Assembly (NCBI GenBank): GCA_013433145.1
Contig: CM024171.1
Span: 1,715,001 to 1,779,000, forward strand
Length of the DNA: 64,000 nt
Direction: 5' to 3'
Origin: Ascaris suum
Lineage: Eukaryota; Nematoda; Chromadorea; Rhabditida; Ascarididae
The notes below the pieces were generated by a model. The model did no database searches. It was not told the origin of the DNA and worked only from the letters and a program-made list of their open reading frames with translations. Positions 50,001 to 63,557 of the stretch are shown here, in pieces; the first letter of the stretch is position 1, and each line of letters opens with the position of its first letter. The translations under genes and the position numbers were made by a program.

Positions 50001-51440
50001 ATTTATCGAAGTATCACTTGATGCTGTTGGTTTTTTTTGAGATTCACAGCACAAATAAATCTCTCTGATATTCTTATCATACATCATATTCAGCAAAAAT
50101 GAGTAGTTATCTTATCAATCTATTCCTTGGGAATCCAAGCTTGTCGTCCAAAACTTATCAAATCAGTCAGTTCAAAGCAAAGTGATGACTGTACTATGAA
50201 ATAAACATTTAAATTTATATATTATTCACGAAAAGTACGATCCTATTATGTTCATGCTGCTAGAAATGAGTAATGATATGGCAAAAAAAAAACTCTATTT
50301 TTAAATCTACGCCATCCTCAATTTTTTCATTCACCAAGCTATAGATATCGCCCTGATAGTGGCGGTAAAAATTTTTATCTTCTTGGATTAATTTCATGAA
50401 AACATATCAATAAATGAAAAGATTTACTTTTTATCGTGGATTTTAAATAATTCAACCAATCTAAAAGGTTGACTATTAGGATTATGAGAAACTTTTCTCA
50501 CAGATTTCCCTGTATGTCACCTCACACAATAAATGGAAAAGGAAATGGCGTGGGAAGGAAAGGGAGATTATAGATGAAATATAGATGCAGGTGACACAAA
50601 TCTATAGATGAAAGAATTATGCGCCTTTCATTATTTTCAATATTTCTTGCCCGGAAGATTGCCACATTGGTGGTTACACAGCTCAGGGCCATCCTTGCAA
50701 AGGTTTTTTCTCCATCGATGCAATTATTTCAGTCATGAATGATGAAATCCGCAAATGCGGTTCTTCAAAACTGTTAATCGTCATTTGTGGGAGTTAATCT
50801 TGTGGCAATTTCGTTTGAATTCAAAAATTATTCAAACATAGTCATTCGAGTCCTGAATGGATTGACAAATTCTAAGGTTGATTATTACGATTGGGATCAA
50901 ATTAATAAGACTAGGTGAACAATATATGACCTTGGTGATTGTTAATTAGTAAATATGGGGAAACCTTCAGAACGAAATTATTCACCAATGTTGAAAAGGC
51001 TCTATATCAAGTGTTTGTACTTTTGTTCAAATCACATTTGAATTGCATGGACACAAACACCAGCATATGAGTTTCAATATTTATAGTGCAGTTTAATATA
51101 ACTGTTGTAGCGTGGATCTATGACAGATGAGTCGACGAATCTTGAAATGAACTCTGAAAGTTCAGTAATGGATCGAATAAAACGCCTTGCTATTTTTTTT
51201 TTTGGCACTCTCTGATTCACAACAAACGATTTAAGTAACAGAAAGTAGGAGCGATGAAAATAGCAGAACATATGCTTTCTTCGACAGCTACAGTCATATA
51301 AGGTCACTCGAATTCTTAGCTAAGTTGTTATTTCTTTCGAGCATTTTGGCTTTCTTTCCGGTTCAATATTGCCCTCTCTCTATTCTTTTTAATTGTCCTT
51401 CTATCCTTCACGCAGTGTGGTTGCTTGTCTTATGCAACAA
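50001..51440. other. Intergenic, no gene recognised
   Basis: Contains the probable collagen polyadenylation signal (AATAAA at about 50055). No further exon recognised. Confidence 0.4.
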
Positions 51441-51449
51441 TTACATGTA

Positions 51450-52075
51450 GCTTGGATGCAACGTATGTCTGTCTACGTGCGCTTATGCCTTTGCGTACGT
51501 CTATGCATGTCTGTGTGTGCGTGTATGTGTGTCTACGTGTAGATGGGTGTGTTTGTGCTTCCTCCTCCATTCCCCCTACCCCTTCCCTGCACGTATCCGT
51601 TTGCACGTGGGCGTTCATGCTTGCACAAGTGCCTGAACGCGCATGCACACATATGCGCGCACGTACGTATAGGGTGCACGTATGTACATGGGTGTACATG
51701 GGTATGTGTGCTGTGGGTTCTGCACCATGTGCACGCGTGCATATCCAATGTGTCTGTTCCAGTCTGCACGTGTGCGCGTATGCATACGCACGGTATTTTG
51801 TGTTTGTATTTGTATGCGCTCATGCATGTATGTCTGCGCATGTGTTTACAGGCGTGTGCATGTGTGTACGTGCATACGTGCATGTGTGCATGTGCGCGTG
51901 CGTTTATTGGCGTCTGCATCCATTCCATGCATGTACGCGTTGTGCATTATGTTTGCATACGCATCTACATATTCATAGCTATACGTGCAGGTGTGCAAAT
52001 GTTTTGTTGGATGTGCATGCGTATGCGCGTGTGTGTATTTATGACGTACGTGTCTGTCTGTCTCTGCCTGCAAAC
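51450..52075. repeat. TG/CATG-rich low-complexity tract, about 600 bp
   Basis: Imperfect alternating purine-pyrimidine sequence (TGTGCATGTGCGCGTGCG-type words), with Z-DNA-forming potential. All frames on both strands are long and Cys/Val/His/Thr-rich, which is a compositional artefact. It is roughly complementary in character to 14.65-14.97 kb. Confidence 0.8.
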
Positions 52076-52079
52076 CAAG

Positions 52080-54815
52080 CATTCTACTCCTGGCTGTTTA
52101 GTTGTGATGTAATGTTCAGAATAAATTTGTCGATCGGATCGCTTCACAATGAACACGCAAATAAGACAGATGTGACACGTAAAATAGGTGGTTAACTGTT
52201 TAAATGCTAAGTAGGTTGGCGTTTGTTTGGTTTTTAGCTCTGCCAATGAAAACATGGAAAGTGCATTTACCGAACTTTTCGATGAAGATCCATCGAGCTT
52301 GAAGTCGTTCAGTGTGCATGCCGTCCTCTCCCCCCTCCCTTCAAATTTGTACTGCGCATTATTGCGCTACATAACCAGTCATTTTAGGTTATTGGTTGCG
52401 AATTGGTGATAAAGGATGATATTCGTTAAGGAAGAGTATTGCTTTAAAAGGAAATCTTTTGCAGTCAAATGACTTCCACCAGCAACATTTCGGGAGTGCA
52501 ATATTTCGCTCTGATTTTCATCATATTAATGGATAGATTTTTTTCTTTTTTTTTAAACTAGGATCTCTCACAAATCGAATTTGAAAAATACATTGAAACG
52601 AAAAATATAGACAATTTTTATGTTGTTATGAAACTATGCATTCTCCCATAGCAGTGAGAATGCAAAGAATTTTCTATATTCAAAGAAAAAATTTCTGAAA
52701 GAAATGTATAAATAAATGCCTTACTATGTATTTTCATGTGGTGCGCCTTTGAAAAAAAAATGCACCTTCAACGGTAAAAGTTTTCAGCTATTATTATTGA
52801 TATTGTCAAATGAGAAAGTTGATTAGAATATTGCAATTTTTAACGATTCACTATTATTGCAAATTTAACGAATATTACATTATGATTCACTATCATTCAA
52901 ATAAAACGATAAAACGGTATATTTTTAAGGACTGATCCATCATTGTCTGGCTCTTCTCCTAGACAGTGATTATTTAAGTTCAGTTAGTTTGCTGTAATTA
53001 TTTACGCTTCCAAAACTAAAGATCGTTCTTTTTTACGAACAAAAAAAAACGACGCCGAACTAAAAATTTCTTATGCAATCCTTATTGTAAGATTGCTACA
53101 TAAATTTTCAGTCATAAAAAATGCCTTTAGTAAAATATTAGCATTTTTGATTAAAAAAAGTATTGCAATATTTAATAAAATTGATGAAATATTAGCAAAT
53201 TTTAGCAATGTTAAAACGATTAAATTTTGTTTAGTGGAATGGAGGTTTTAAACTGAAAAAGAAAAGAGGTTGATTTGTTGATATTGCACAAATAGGAAAT
53301 AATTCGTTAATGAAACAGAGTATATTAATTTCATAGGCATTGCATCACGAACTTTAGAATATATTGAGCAAACGACTTTATGTGCTAGGGTGTGAAAATT
53401 TAAAAAAAAAAAGCAGTATGAGTAAAATTTTCCTAAGATTTTCTCCTGTTAAGAAAAAATTTATTTTTTATAAAGCAAATTTTACTAGAAAACTATATTT
53501 ATTGTTGGAAAATATGCAGTGATGTATTAAGTACTAAAGTTTTCTTAATTATATATAAGTCGGATTTCGTAGAAATGAAAATGCTTTATTGCAATCGAGC
53601 TAAAATTCATTATTTTCGACAATTTCATATTGTCATATCAATAAATTAGCGCTGAACTTGCCTTATGTAGATTAAAAAATCTGAATATGCAAATTTTTCT
53701 CCGTTTAAAGCTATCTTTAAACCCTACAAAGGAAGATTTGTTAATGAAACCTTCAAGACAAGTCAATTAAATGCTATATGTTTTCAGGGTTTAATGAGGA
53801 AATACACGACTAGGTTACCTGATAATCACCACTCTAGATAGATGTATGAGCTTTCCAGAGAGCTTTAAAGGATAGAAATTTTGCAAATTTAAATTTTTGA
53901 CGTATTCACTATTGTTTCGTTTATTATTTGCGAAGTTCCGAGAATGGTTGACTCTGATGATTTCAACACTTTCACAGAAGCAATATTCGAATCTTCGTTA
54001 TTTCGTCGTTAGCAAAAATATTTCACTAAAGAAAAGTTTTACAGAACACGAAGGAATTCGCTGTAGAAAGAAAACGATTCAAATAGATGACACAACATGA
54101 CCAGAATAAAGAATTTTTCCGGGAATAAGTGGATAATAAACGTACGTTTAAATGGTAAGGATTTCTGGTGCCATTTTTTTTTCTTTTGAGAACCACTCTC
54201 CACTTCGTCCTCTCTAGCCCTATCCCCCCCCCCCCCCCCGCCCTCACCTTCCGGCTCGTTGACTCCCCAAATAGCTAGACCAGTGTGCGATAGGCCTCAC
54301 TGTTGCTTAGAAAATTCTGGTGCAATTAATGCCTTGCAAAATGAAGCCGATAAAAAAATTCAGCATATAAATGCCATTATTTCTATACAAGCTTCATAAT
54401 GACGTCCACTCTACGTTACTATAATGTTTACACCTCAAAGAAGGTAGTAATTTTGTTGCTGTTTATACCGTCTGAAAAAAATTATATATTCAGTTAAAAT
54501 TGCGGAAACTATCGCTAAGACGATTTTATTTGCAATCAGCAAAAAAGCAAATTCCACGCCTATAAAAATCGAATCGAAGGAAAAAAAAACACATACGCTG
54601 ACCAATCTTCATGGTTCATATTAATATATCTGCAGCCACCAATCAATGGCTGTTTTTGTGGAATTTTTTAAACGCTGGCTTTGTTGAATTCATCTTATTA
54701 TCCACTGTTCTCTACGTACATTAAAAAAATGAAATATTTGAATAGATTGCAAACGAGAAAAACTTGGCCGAAAAATAAAATTATGTTTGGCGAAGCGCTC
54801 GTATTATGATGACGC
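52080..54815. other. AT-rich intergenic DNA
   Basis: No gene supported. Contains a 16-base C-run at 54224-54239 and many short A/T runs. Confidence 0.4.
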
Positions 54816-54817
54816 TA

Positions 54818-56339
54818 TTATTCTTGTTCGTCAGTTTTTACGTGAAGTCGTCGCTTCAGATATGAACGACAAACTTCATCCGGATCGGCGTATATTTGCA
54901 CTCGAAGTGGTATCGATCCACAAAGTATTGTGCGGAATGGTGGTTCCCAAACATCATCTGGACGTCGGAAACGAACATAATCTATAAAATGCAAACTTTT
55001 AGAGCAATTAATTCTAACCAGCAATCAATATCGAACTATGGAAGTGATTAATGAGCGATGATATTACATTGCACTTTAGCGTATTGGTGATTAGGAGGTT
55101 AGAATAGAATAAGCGTATAATAGAAATGCCTAATCATATGTTTAGCTAAATAAAGGGCATATAATCTCAAGTTTGCACTGATTCAATTCTCCACTTTCCA
55201 TTCGTAAGAAAATTTTATCGCCGCAAAGGAAGTAAATATCTCCGATCATTAATGCATTAGTTGGAGAAGCAGTCGATTTTGAAATTTGTTATGCCCTGAG
55301 GGTCGGTACGGGGCTTTTATTCCATTCCTTAGATTCATACTGAGAAACCCTAGCCAAACACAGAAATGAGGATATCAGCATAATAACGGGGCGATGCTAG
55401 TTATACGAGTGTGGGAGGGGGCGAAGGGAGGGATTGCTGGGGGAGGAGGGTGCAAAAGAGAAGGGCGATCAAGGAGACTGGGAATGGATAAAGCCAGGCT
55501 GTGAGTTTTATGCTTCACTACAGGAAGTGCAATTTAATTTTCATCTACCTTGCCCAATTTCTTTTGTGAAAGCACATTATGGTGATATAAGTGTCTCTAT
55601 GTCTCCGTCTGTCCATGTCTGTCTGTGTCTGTGTGCACGCAAACAAGTGCTTGTCTATCTGTATGACATTCTCAACTCAACAGCCATTGAAGTTATCGAC
55701 AGGATTTTTGGTGGATTTAATGTGCACCATACGATGACTTCTACTGTCATATTTCACGTTGAGCCATCCACTTGCATTTAAACATCAAAAGACGGGAAAA
55801 AAGTCGCACGCCTATCACAGCAGTCGATTTATCCCAACACTGCTTGGCTTACCCAAAGAAAGCAATCTATTTAAGCTTTTTTTTGGAGCAACTTGGCCAA
55901 TTAAAGTGAAACGACATTATTCGCATGTTCATTATTTGTTGTTAACTTTCGAGCGTCGTTGGCAACCATCATTTGTAAGGGATGAAAAAAGCGCGTGACG
56001 TGCCAGGAAAAATGGCGCACTTTTCAACTTTTTAAAACTCTATCTACTCTAGACGATATTTCAACTATCATATTATAGCCGTGTAAAAAAAAAAAAAGAA
56101 ACTACGAAAGCAGCATACAAAATTCGACATCGTTAAATTAAAAGAAGTTTGAATAATGTTCGGATGATTATTATCATTAATATTTGCTCGCTTCATAATT
56201 GAATTACAATTCACCAATAAATGATTTAATGCTCATTATTTAAAAAAAAAAAAAAAAACTCACTTCGGCTCCCTCCAAGAAAAGCTTCAGCGACAACGAA
56301 TAAACACGATAAGACAACTATTGCATTCATCTTCATCAT
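54818..56339 (-). CDS. Predicted small secreted two-Cys protein
   Basis: Exon 1 (56339-56264) encodes MMKMNAIVVLSCLFVVAEA, a strong signal peptide, then FLGGSR, ending at the consensus donor AAGTGAGT in phase 1. Exon 2 (54981-54818) follows TTTTATAG in phase 1 and encodes YVRFRRPDDVWEPPFRTILC, then GSIPLRVQIYADPDEVCRSY, then LKRRLHVKTDEQE and stop. Joined, this gives about 80 residues, with a mature chain of about 60 with two cysteines (one possible disulphide) and a charged tail. The acceptor TTTTTCAG lies only a few bases before the ATG, as in worm genes that receive a spliced leader. The family is not recognised. Additional exons in the 1.3-kb intron cannot be excluded. Confidence 0.55.
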
Positions 56340-56791
56340 TTTGCAGCCTGAAAAACAACTTTTTTTTAATACAAAAGTAAAATAGATTTGCGAATGATGC
56401 AATGCGGCTACTAGTTTCACACTTTCAAAGGTATTTCGAAGATAGACCTCTCGATTAAATATTTCTTTGAAGTATTTGATAAGGAAATACTCGAAAATGG
56501 CTTCTCTACGTATATAGAGAAAATACACATTTTATTACATATGAAAAGAAGATGAGAAAATTGAAATCGCTCAACAAAGCGACGATAAATGATCATCAAA
56601 TAACTTCTTTAGCGACGATAAATCTATATGATGGGGAAAAAATTTTTTTTCCCGGCAAGTAGGGAAGGTAATTTTTTTTCACGATTAGAATTCTTTTATT
56701 TAAAAACAAAAACATCGTACTTAGATATCAGGGTTCAGTGATTTTCATTGTTTTAGAAAATTCTACATTAATTCAATCACATATCACTTGA

Positions 56792-59429
56792 TCATTTAGC
56801 AAACGATTTCTTAAGACGTCGCAAAAATAAACGGATCTCGCATATAGCGTCTTTTTTTTTGTTCTCACATGTCCGCGATAGTTGATCTTGTCGTCGATGA
56901 ACGACCTCATCGGCGATTTTGCGTCAGCAGGAATACTAAATTTTATCGCAAAGAAGCAAATCGAGTGTAGCACAGTATTCCCATGATATTGTAAAAAAGT
57001 ATTTTTCTAGTATGAATTACGAATTGAAACGATAGGTACAATAGCGATTCACTTTGAGACTTACTGCTTTGAAAATTACTGCTTTGAGATTTGCATAAAT
57101 AATGTTTATGAAAGTACGACGTTCATAAGAGATGAATAAACTTTTAGCATATTTGCTATTCGTTTTTTCAAAGTCGAATCGATGGAAGTGTAGGCGCAAC
57201 TAAATTTGGCTTGTCGGAGATAACGAACGTTTGTGAAAAAAAATAAACTTTTCCTAGAAACTACAACAATCTTCAATTTCTATTCGCGCACGAACTGAAA
57301 TTTCTTCGACCAGTAAGGTATTTTAACATCAGTTATAGAAGCAAAGCGATCAACACAAGCGATATACATTTGAACAATGGGTGATACGCATAAGGGGACA
57401 ACTATTTGAGACATTAAAATGGTACGCCCTCCGATATTCCCAACGGAATGCATCGATCCATTTTTCTTTGGCTAGTCTACATTTTTCAAGAACAGCATCT
57501 TTAGTGGCAGTAAATAAAACGAAATAACGCCACATTTATCATCGATATCACCGATAAAATAACGTCACATAGCAATGGTTCACTAATACTCGACTGATAT
57601 TCTAATCGCCGCTGTTGTTTTCTGAAGTGATTTCAACGCATCGGAATCTTCCAAGAAAGGAAAAGATGCTGTTATATGAGCAAATCAGAGAGAGCTTATT
57701 GTAATTCCATCCTTCCAATAAAGCCAAGGTCCTAGTTAACCGATGATTTATTGTATCCCCATATGCTTTTTTATAAAAAAGTATAAGAACAGGTCCAGGC
57801 ACCGCTAGTCAAACCAGCAAATGTTTTCATCTCTCTTTAGAAAGGGTTGATCCCGACAGGCGTGCAAACAAGTACTCCAACGATGGAGACCAAATACATT
57901 GCAATAGACATGAAGGAGTCAAGAGTTAATGGCCCACAAATATTTTCTAGATCCGGTAGCAAAGAGACTTGATGTTAAGTTGTTCCACTACGTTATTTAA
58001 ACAACAATTGCATTGAAATGCATCATGAAAATATCTTCTATAATTTAGTATCACAGAATGTGCATTTCAATGAGCGATTTTTTGTTCGAAGAAAAAAAAG
58101 ATTTGCACTTCCTACTAATAAAAAGCTATTGAATAGTGAACTTTATTCTTCGTCCTCTGTCTGAGTTTGATGCATCAAACAAAACTCAAAGATTTCAAAT
58201 TTTTGCGCCTAATCCGTGATACTCGACAATCTTATCTCATAAATAAATTGCGATAAAAATTTCGAAGAAAATTTTTCTGGGAAAATTCCCTCTGAAAAGA
58301 ATAGAGTCCTAAAATCTGAAATACAAAAGATCGAGCATTTATTGGAGCATCTAAACAATTACCATTAAGATTTATAATGTAAGCGAAATCGCAACCTTTA
58401 CAATTTTTTTTTAAAGGAATTCCTATTTTCGTTATTATGAATTGTGTTGATGAACTCGTTAAATATGATGCACGCAGAAAAACGCAAACTTTAATGCCTG
58501 TAAGGTTACGGGTAAATTTAATCAGTACAAATATATCTGTGAAAAAAAACCCTCTTCTTAATCATATTTTCGAAATTTTCCTTAAAAAATTCAACATATT
58601 TCACCCATGCAAAATTCACACTTAATCGTTTTTCAGTTAAAGAATAAAGTTTGTCATCCAACGAAATTTGTATCCCTTCTAGTCGATTTTGTTGTAAGTC
58701 AATTTTGCAAAGTATCGAAATATTTTTCTGATTCGAATATTTGGACGGTTCAAGTCTCCGCTTGTATTAAGAAATAAATAGCTTCAACTAAAACCTCGAA
58801 TTGTTAGTTTTTTTTTTCAACGATTGGTTGTAATAATATAGTGGAAATTTTCGTTATGACGTTTCTTCACAGTTTTGTTTTTTCTCGCAAGCACAAAATG
58901 ATATTGAATTGAGAGAATCCATGAAATTTGCATATTTCAGCAGTAAATTTTATGCCACAACATAGACATTTACTATCGACAGATGGTGCAACTCTTAGAA
59001 AACTTTCATTCATTGCCATAATTGTGTTTCTTTGCAGATCAAAAGTGAAAGATATTCCACTTTTGCCTTATCTACGTTCCGAATTCAAAAATAGTTTTTT
59101 TTTTTCTGAAAGCATAACGAAATAATAAAATATGGTACTATCTCATACGTTTACTATATCATTCATGCTACTAAATCTAAAACAATCGTAATTTCTCAAC
59201 AATTCATCCGCGAAAGCTTTTGAGAATTAGAAGAAAAAAAAACAAATATACCAAGAAGTAAAATACTGCCTAAAATCTTGAAATGCTGCACAATCAAATC
59301 CCAATAGACGAACACTGTGGAATCATCGTGAAGAATAATATGGCATATTGGAGAGGCTATTAAAACGACGACGAGCTGAAGAAAAGAACACAAGACCAAA
59401 TATGCCAATTTTGCCGTCTTCGTCTGCAT
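56792..59429 (-). CDS. Predicted small membrane protein (four exons)
   Basis: Minus-strand exons 59429-59252, 57498-57426, 56935-56869 and 56836-56792 keep one frame through every junction. Exon 1: MQTKTAKLAYLVLCSFLQLV then VVLIASPICHIILHDDSTVF and WDLIVQHFKILGSILLL, giving two hydrophobic segments. Exon 2: DAVLEKCRLAKEKWIDAFRW then EYRR. Exon 3: IPADAKSPMRSFIDDKINYR. Exon 4: IRLFLRRLKKSFAK and stop, a basic tail. About 120 residues. Weak points: the second donor (GCGTACC) is poor and the last intron would be only 32 bp. Another open block at 57602-57780 may be an exon I left out. Not recognised. Ends about 450 bp before the secreted-protein gene on the same strand. Confidence 0.35.
58417..58499 (+). 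CDS. Candidate internal exon, unknown protein
   Basis: After TTTTTTTTAAAG a phase-1 frame reads IPIFVIMNCVDELVKYDARR then KTQTLMP, ending at the consensus donor GTAAGG in phase 0. The P-x-F-V-x-x-C-V-x-E pattern is faintly like the start of a RhoGAP domain, but this is too short to claim. A second plus-strand block at 58941-59097 (FMPQHRHLLSTDGATLRKLS then FIAIIVFLCRS) follows TATTTCAG but is not phase-compatible with it. Confidence 0.3.
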
Positions 59430-61430
59430 AACGAATGTTTATGAACATCCCGTCCCGACACAATTTACATTTCCTGTTTGAGAATTTTTTTTCGCCATAA
59501 TTTCAGGACGATGAAAAGATTTTCCATTATCCTTCTGGCAGAGAAATGTGTGCAATTCATCACGAAGAAGCTTTTTTCTCGCATAAATAAATTTTAAAAA
59601 ATAAATCTATAATCATCATAGTTAAGCATAAACTAATCTTTCGAATATAATCAGTGATTTTTTATGAAATAATTCAATATAAGTGAATGAAATTGATAAA
59701 GTGGAATATAGAAAAGAAATAAATTTGATTTTAATAATATTAGAGGAAGAATTTCTTAGCAATTTAGTGATAATGATAAAATATTTGCTGTTTATTAAAA
59801 AACATAATTATAACTATTTACATCTATGATCACAAAGACTTCTTTTGGAACCACACTGAAACGTTACTTAAAAAAAACAAAAGTTTTCCTATCGAAATAA
59901 TTTTGAGACATTTCTCAACAATAGGCAAGAAGATTATAGTTGAAAGCATCTTTTCGGAAGCTTTTCCAATTATGTCCAAAGAAAATGAGAATAAGTTCTA
60001 TTTTGTAACTTAGTGATCTTTTTTTTGCAACTTAGGTTCATTTGCAACTTTATTTGCCCAAAAATCTTCTATTTTTCATCATTTTTGCAACTCAAATAGT
60101 TCATCTGCATCATCTAAAAGTATTTATGGCAAGGATGAGATAAGCTAGTTGCCGTACGAAACCGAATTAAATGACTCAAGCGGGAATAAACGGAAATAAG
60201 TGTATAATTATTTAAGGTCGAATAAACGTCGCTAATAACAAAATCTATGCTGAATGCATCGGCAAATATCCTTTGCAGTATGGAATCGCTGAAACGAAAC
60301 AACATTTTGGAGAAAATATGATATCATATAGATGCAAGCGATTGGCCCATTTGAATAATGCTGGAAAAGACGTATCATTGCCCAACTATCGTCAAAACTA
60401 TATAACATAATGAACTTCTTAGCTTAAACATTTCTTATGTAAAAGACTAAATCAAATAAGTCGACTATCAGTTTGAATATCCGTGTCAACTAAATAATTG
60501 AATACAACCATTGTGTAAGTCCAATATGTAGATTTAATATCAGTTCTTATATGTGCTAGATATTCTTGTAATTTATTCATGCGGTATATCATAATCGAAG
60601 TTCAAACTATATATGTGCCCAATATTCTCATTGGTATAGTCCACATTTATATATCATCGATAAGACAACGGGTAATTCTCAAAGTATTTTTTTTTTCATA
60701 TATTTCAATGAATATTTAAATAATAAAATAATTTTAGGGCAATATTTAAACGCTTAACTCTTAGAAATTTCTCATAAATCTTTACTTTCGGCAATTGCAA
60801 CATTTCATTTGTGATTATTTACAAATCACAATGTTCGATGGTAAATTTTAAGTGGTATAAATGAGTTTGCGAATGTCGTTTTTGCAATATTCTATTCGAA
60901 ACGAAGCAATTGCATTTAGATCTATGCGAAGTTTGCAAAAATTGCAATTTTAAGAGTGGCAAAAAATTTTAAATCGTTACTTGTTCCTCTAATCGCGTCG
61001 AAACGATCTAGTAGAGTGCAATCAAATCTAGCAAGTTATGTATTGTTGAAAAGAAAAAGGGCTTTTAATACTCCACTAAAACATAAAAGTCCCCAACAGA
61101 AGAACTTTTTTTCAGTAGAATGACATTGCATACTATAAGGAATTTGAATTTGGCAGTAGAAGAGCTGCAGCGAATTGTCAAGAAAATTTGCCAACGCATC
61201 ATTGATTTCTTGCAAAATCTAGTATTTTATTGTTGGTCTTTTTTTGGCAAATTGTTTTAGCTGCTGATTTCTGCTAGCCGATAATGGGTAGTCTTAATGA
61301 AACACAAATGGATGAGCATTGATCCTCCCCGTCCACTTCCACAAAAAAACACTGCATCTGGTTAAAAGTGAAGGATACTGTTTGAAATTGACAGAAGATT
61401 GGGCAAAAATGTAGTCGCTAATAAATAAAT
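59430..61430. other. AT-rich DNA, no gene recognised
   Basis: Presumably includes the promoter region of the minus-strand membrane-protein candidate. No other feature supported. Confidence 0.35.
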
Positions 61431-61431
61431 A

Positions 61432-61944
61432 CTATGCCAAAGGGAGTAATAACAGCGAAAGAAATATCAGTTGAGGGACGAATCGTTGCAAGAGATGATC
61501 TGCCTGAAAATTGAGACGACCCCTCAAACAACGGGAGAGGAAATCAACGAAAATGTCGAAAAATATAAATCGAAATTTCGAAGTAAGTATGGCATTAACT
61601 CTTAAACTACATAAATGAAACGAAGCCGAGAGTAAGGTTTTACAATCCTCGAATTCTGGAGCCAGAATTGGAACCTCTATAACGTCCATCTTATGAGCTG
61701 AGTTCAACTTTAAAAAAGCCGGTCTGAATTTTTCTGCTTGTAAACGTGTTTTGATGGACGAACGTTTGCCACTTTTACGCCTATTTTTTTTAATGCAAAT
61801 GCAATTTGGATAATTCTCTAAGGGCGATAGTTTCAGTGACATTACGGAATTGACCGGCAAAGCAACAATGCTTATCACGTTGAAGCAGATTGCCAAGTTA
61901 AGTGATGCACGTAAAATTGAGACTAACGGATTCAAGCAACACAT
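61432..61944 (-). CDS. Long minus-strand open frame, unknown
   Basis: 170 codons open in an AT-rich context, which is unusual here. The middle part looks most protein-like (MSLKLSPLENYPNCICIKKN, RRKSGKRSSIKTRLQAEKFR, then HKMDVIEVPILAPEFED). A donor-like GTAAAACC follows EFED, so the real exon may end near 61653 and start at the internal Met near 61842. The rest is hydrophobic. No family is recognised. Confidence 0.3.
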   Translation of the reverse strand: MCCLNPLVSILRASLNLAICFNVISIVALPVNSVMSLKLSPLENYPNCICIKKNRRKSGKRSSIKTRLQAEKFRPAFLKLNSAHKMDVIEVPILAPEFEDCKTLLSASFHLCSLRVNAILTSKFRFIFFDIFVDFLSRCLRGRLNFQADHLLQRFVPQLIFLSLLLLPLA

Positions 61945-61949
61945 ATTTG

Positions 61950-63280
61950 TAATGCCTTAAATTGTGCAATTCGAAATTTTTTTTTTAAATGAATAATGTG
62001 TTTTCTTTTTTGTCGAATTGCTTTAAATGCCCAACGCTTTCGTGAAAACTTTTAGGAAATGGACAAGTCAGATGCGCAGAATATAAAGGCACATATCGTG
62101 ACAACTCTTTTGACGTATTTCTTGAGATTACTACGACTATTTCGATCAGAAAAATTAAGAGGAAGTTAAGAGTTGTTCACAACTGTTAGAAATTTTGCAA
62201 GCGTCGACAAAATATTTATTGCAAAAATAACGTTTCATGAGAGTAAATATTACAGAGATATTTCGCATATTTTTCCCTTAGATTCTATGATTCGATTTTC
62301 CTCTTACTTATGGGCAATTCGTTCTTATGATATGAAAATTTTACTTCAAAGAAATTTTTTGCGAATTTATTGCAAAGTTTGCAAAATTTAAAAAATTTAA
62401 AAATTTTAGTCGAGCGAAACTTCAGAGATATTAGTGAGATCGTTAAAAATTTGCCCCCTCGCAGCTAAGGGTAAATATACAATCGCAAATCATCCTATAC
62501 ATAAGTGCTGTTTGTTATTTTACCACAATTTTTGCGGAATTCATCATATCATAAGGTTAAAAAAACCACAGTCATGAGCTGATGAATTCATAAAATTCCG
62601 CAAAAAAAGATTTGCGGCAGCTAGTCTAACCGCGTCTACAGCAGCCTTAGACGGGATATATTAGTTTTCGTTGAGTTTCTTGTCTGAGATCGTTCGCAAA
62701 AAAATCGTTCCATCAATTGTTGTTTCTTTTTTGCATTTTTCGCTAAAGCAGCCTTCCTTATGATTCGGTGCGAATGGAGTTAACTCAAAAAGATTAAATT
62801 CTTTCTCACGATAGCAAAAGACAGCAATTTTTCAACGATTTGCTTGGCATTTTTATTTATTGACCCACCTATATCTGCGAAGTTTCTCAGAAATTTTTTT
62901 GATTTCAACTATCGATTCAGCAATTGCAAATTTCTAATTATTAAATCAAAATTTAAGAAATTCTTTACTTATTTATGATAGCTGAGAGAAATTATTTTCA
63001 TTTTATAGTTGCAAAAAAAAAATCGTTTCATATTTTACTTTATTAAGTTAATTTCTTATTAATTAATTTCATTTTAAAATATTCGATTGAATAGGTTATC
63101 TAATTTATCTAATTGTTTAATTTCTATTATTTGCGCTATGAGGCGAGAAAATCACAATTTGAGAGCGGCAAACGCCTACTTAATATTTATAGGGACCATT
63201 GTAAGGAATCATGAGGAAATATACCAAGCTTAATGACCACCAGCAGCGCTATTTCACTTCTATTTTATGAAGAACATGAT
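61950..63280. other. AT-rich DNA, no gene recognised
   Basis: No exon-like block with splice context found. Confidence 0.35.
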
Positions 63281-63344
63281 GCGATGATTGCGTCATATAT
63301 CTTGCGGAAATGGATCACTTCATTGCATTACAATATTTTTTACT

Positions 63345-63557
63345 GTTTTTCGGCCAATAAACATAAAACCACCTGGTTTTTATCCATATGAAAATCAAAA
63401 GTATTCTAGATATGCAATGCTTGATGAGGAGCGCTTTGCAAGTATTACAATAATCTGTAATGCAGAAGGTAACAAATGCAATTACTTCGATAGAAGTTTC
63501 ATTACATTACGTTATCGAGAAATTTGTAATCGTTGTAAATGCAAAAATGATCTGTAG
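63345..63557 (+). CDS. Candidate terminal exon, Cys-containing
   Basis: Open plus-strand block reading NIKPPGFYPYENQKYSRYAM, then LDEERFASITIICNAEGNKC, then NYFDRSFITLRYREICNRCK and CKNDL, ending at TAG. The five cysteines near the end (C-x6-C...C-x2-C-x-C) suggest an extracellular module, and the C-x2-C-x-C end loosely resembles the collagen gene's C-terminus. The start and acceptor are unclear and the family is not recognised. Confidence 0.3.
   Translation, partial: VFRPINIKPPGFYPYENQKYSRYAMLDEERFASITIICNAEGNKCNYFDRSFITLRYREICNRCKCKNDL

Noticed and set aside
51425..52255. Cys/Val/His-rich open frames up to 256 codons on both strands
   Set aside because: Open only because of TG/CA low complexity; no domain, and overlapping frames are equally open.
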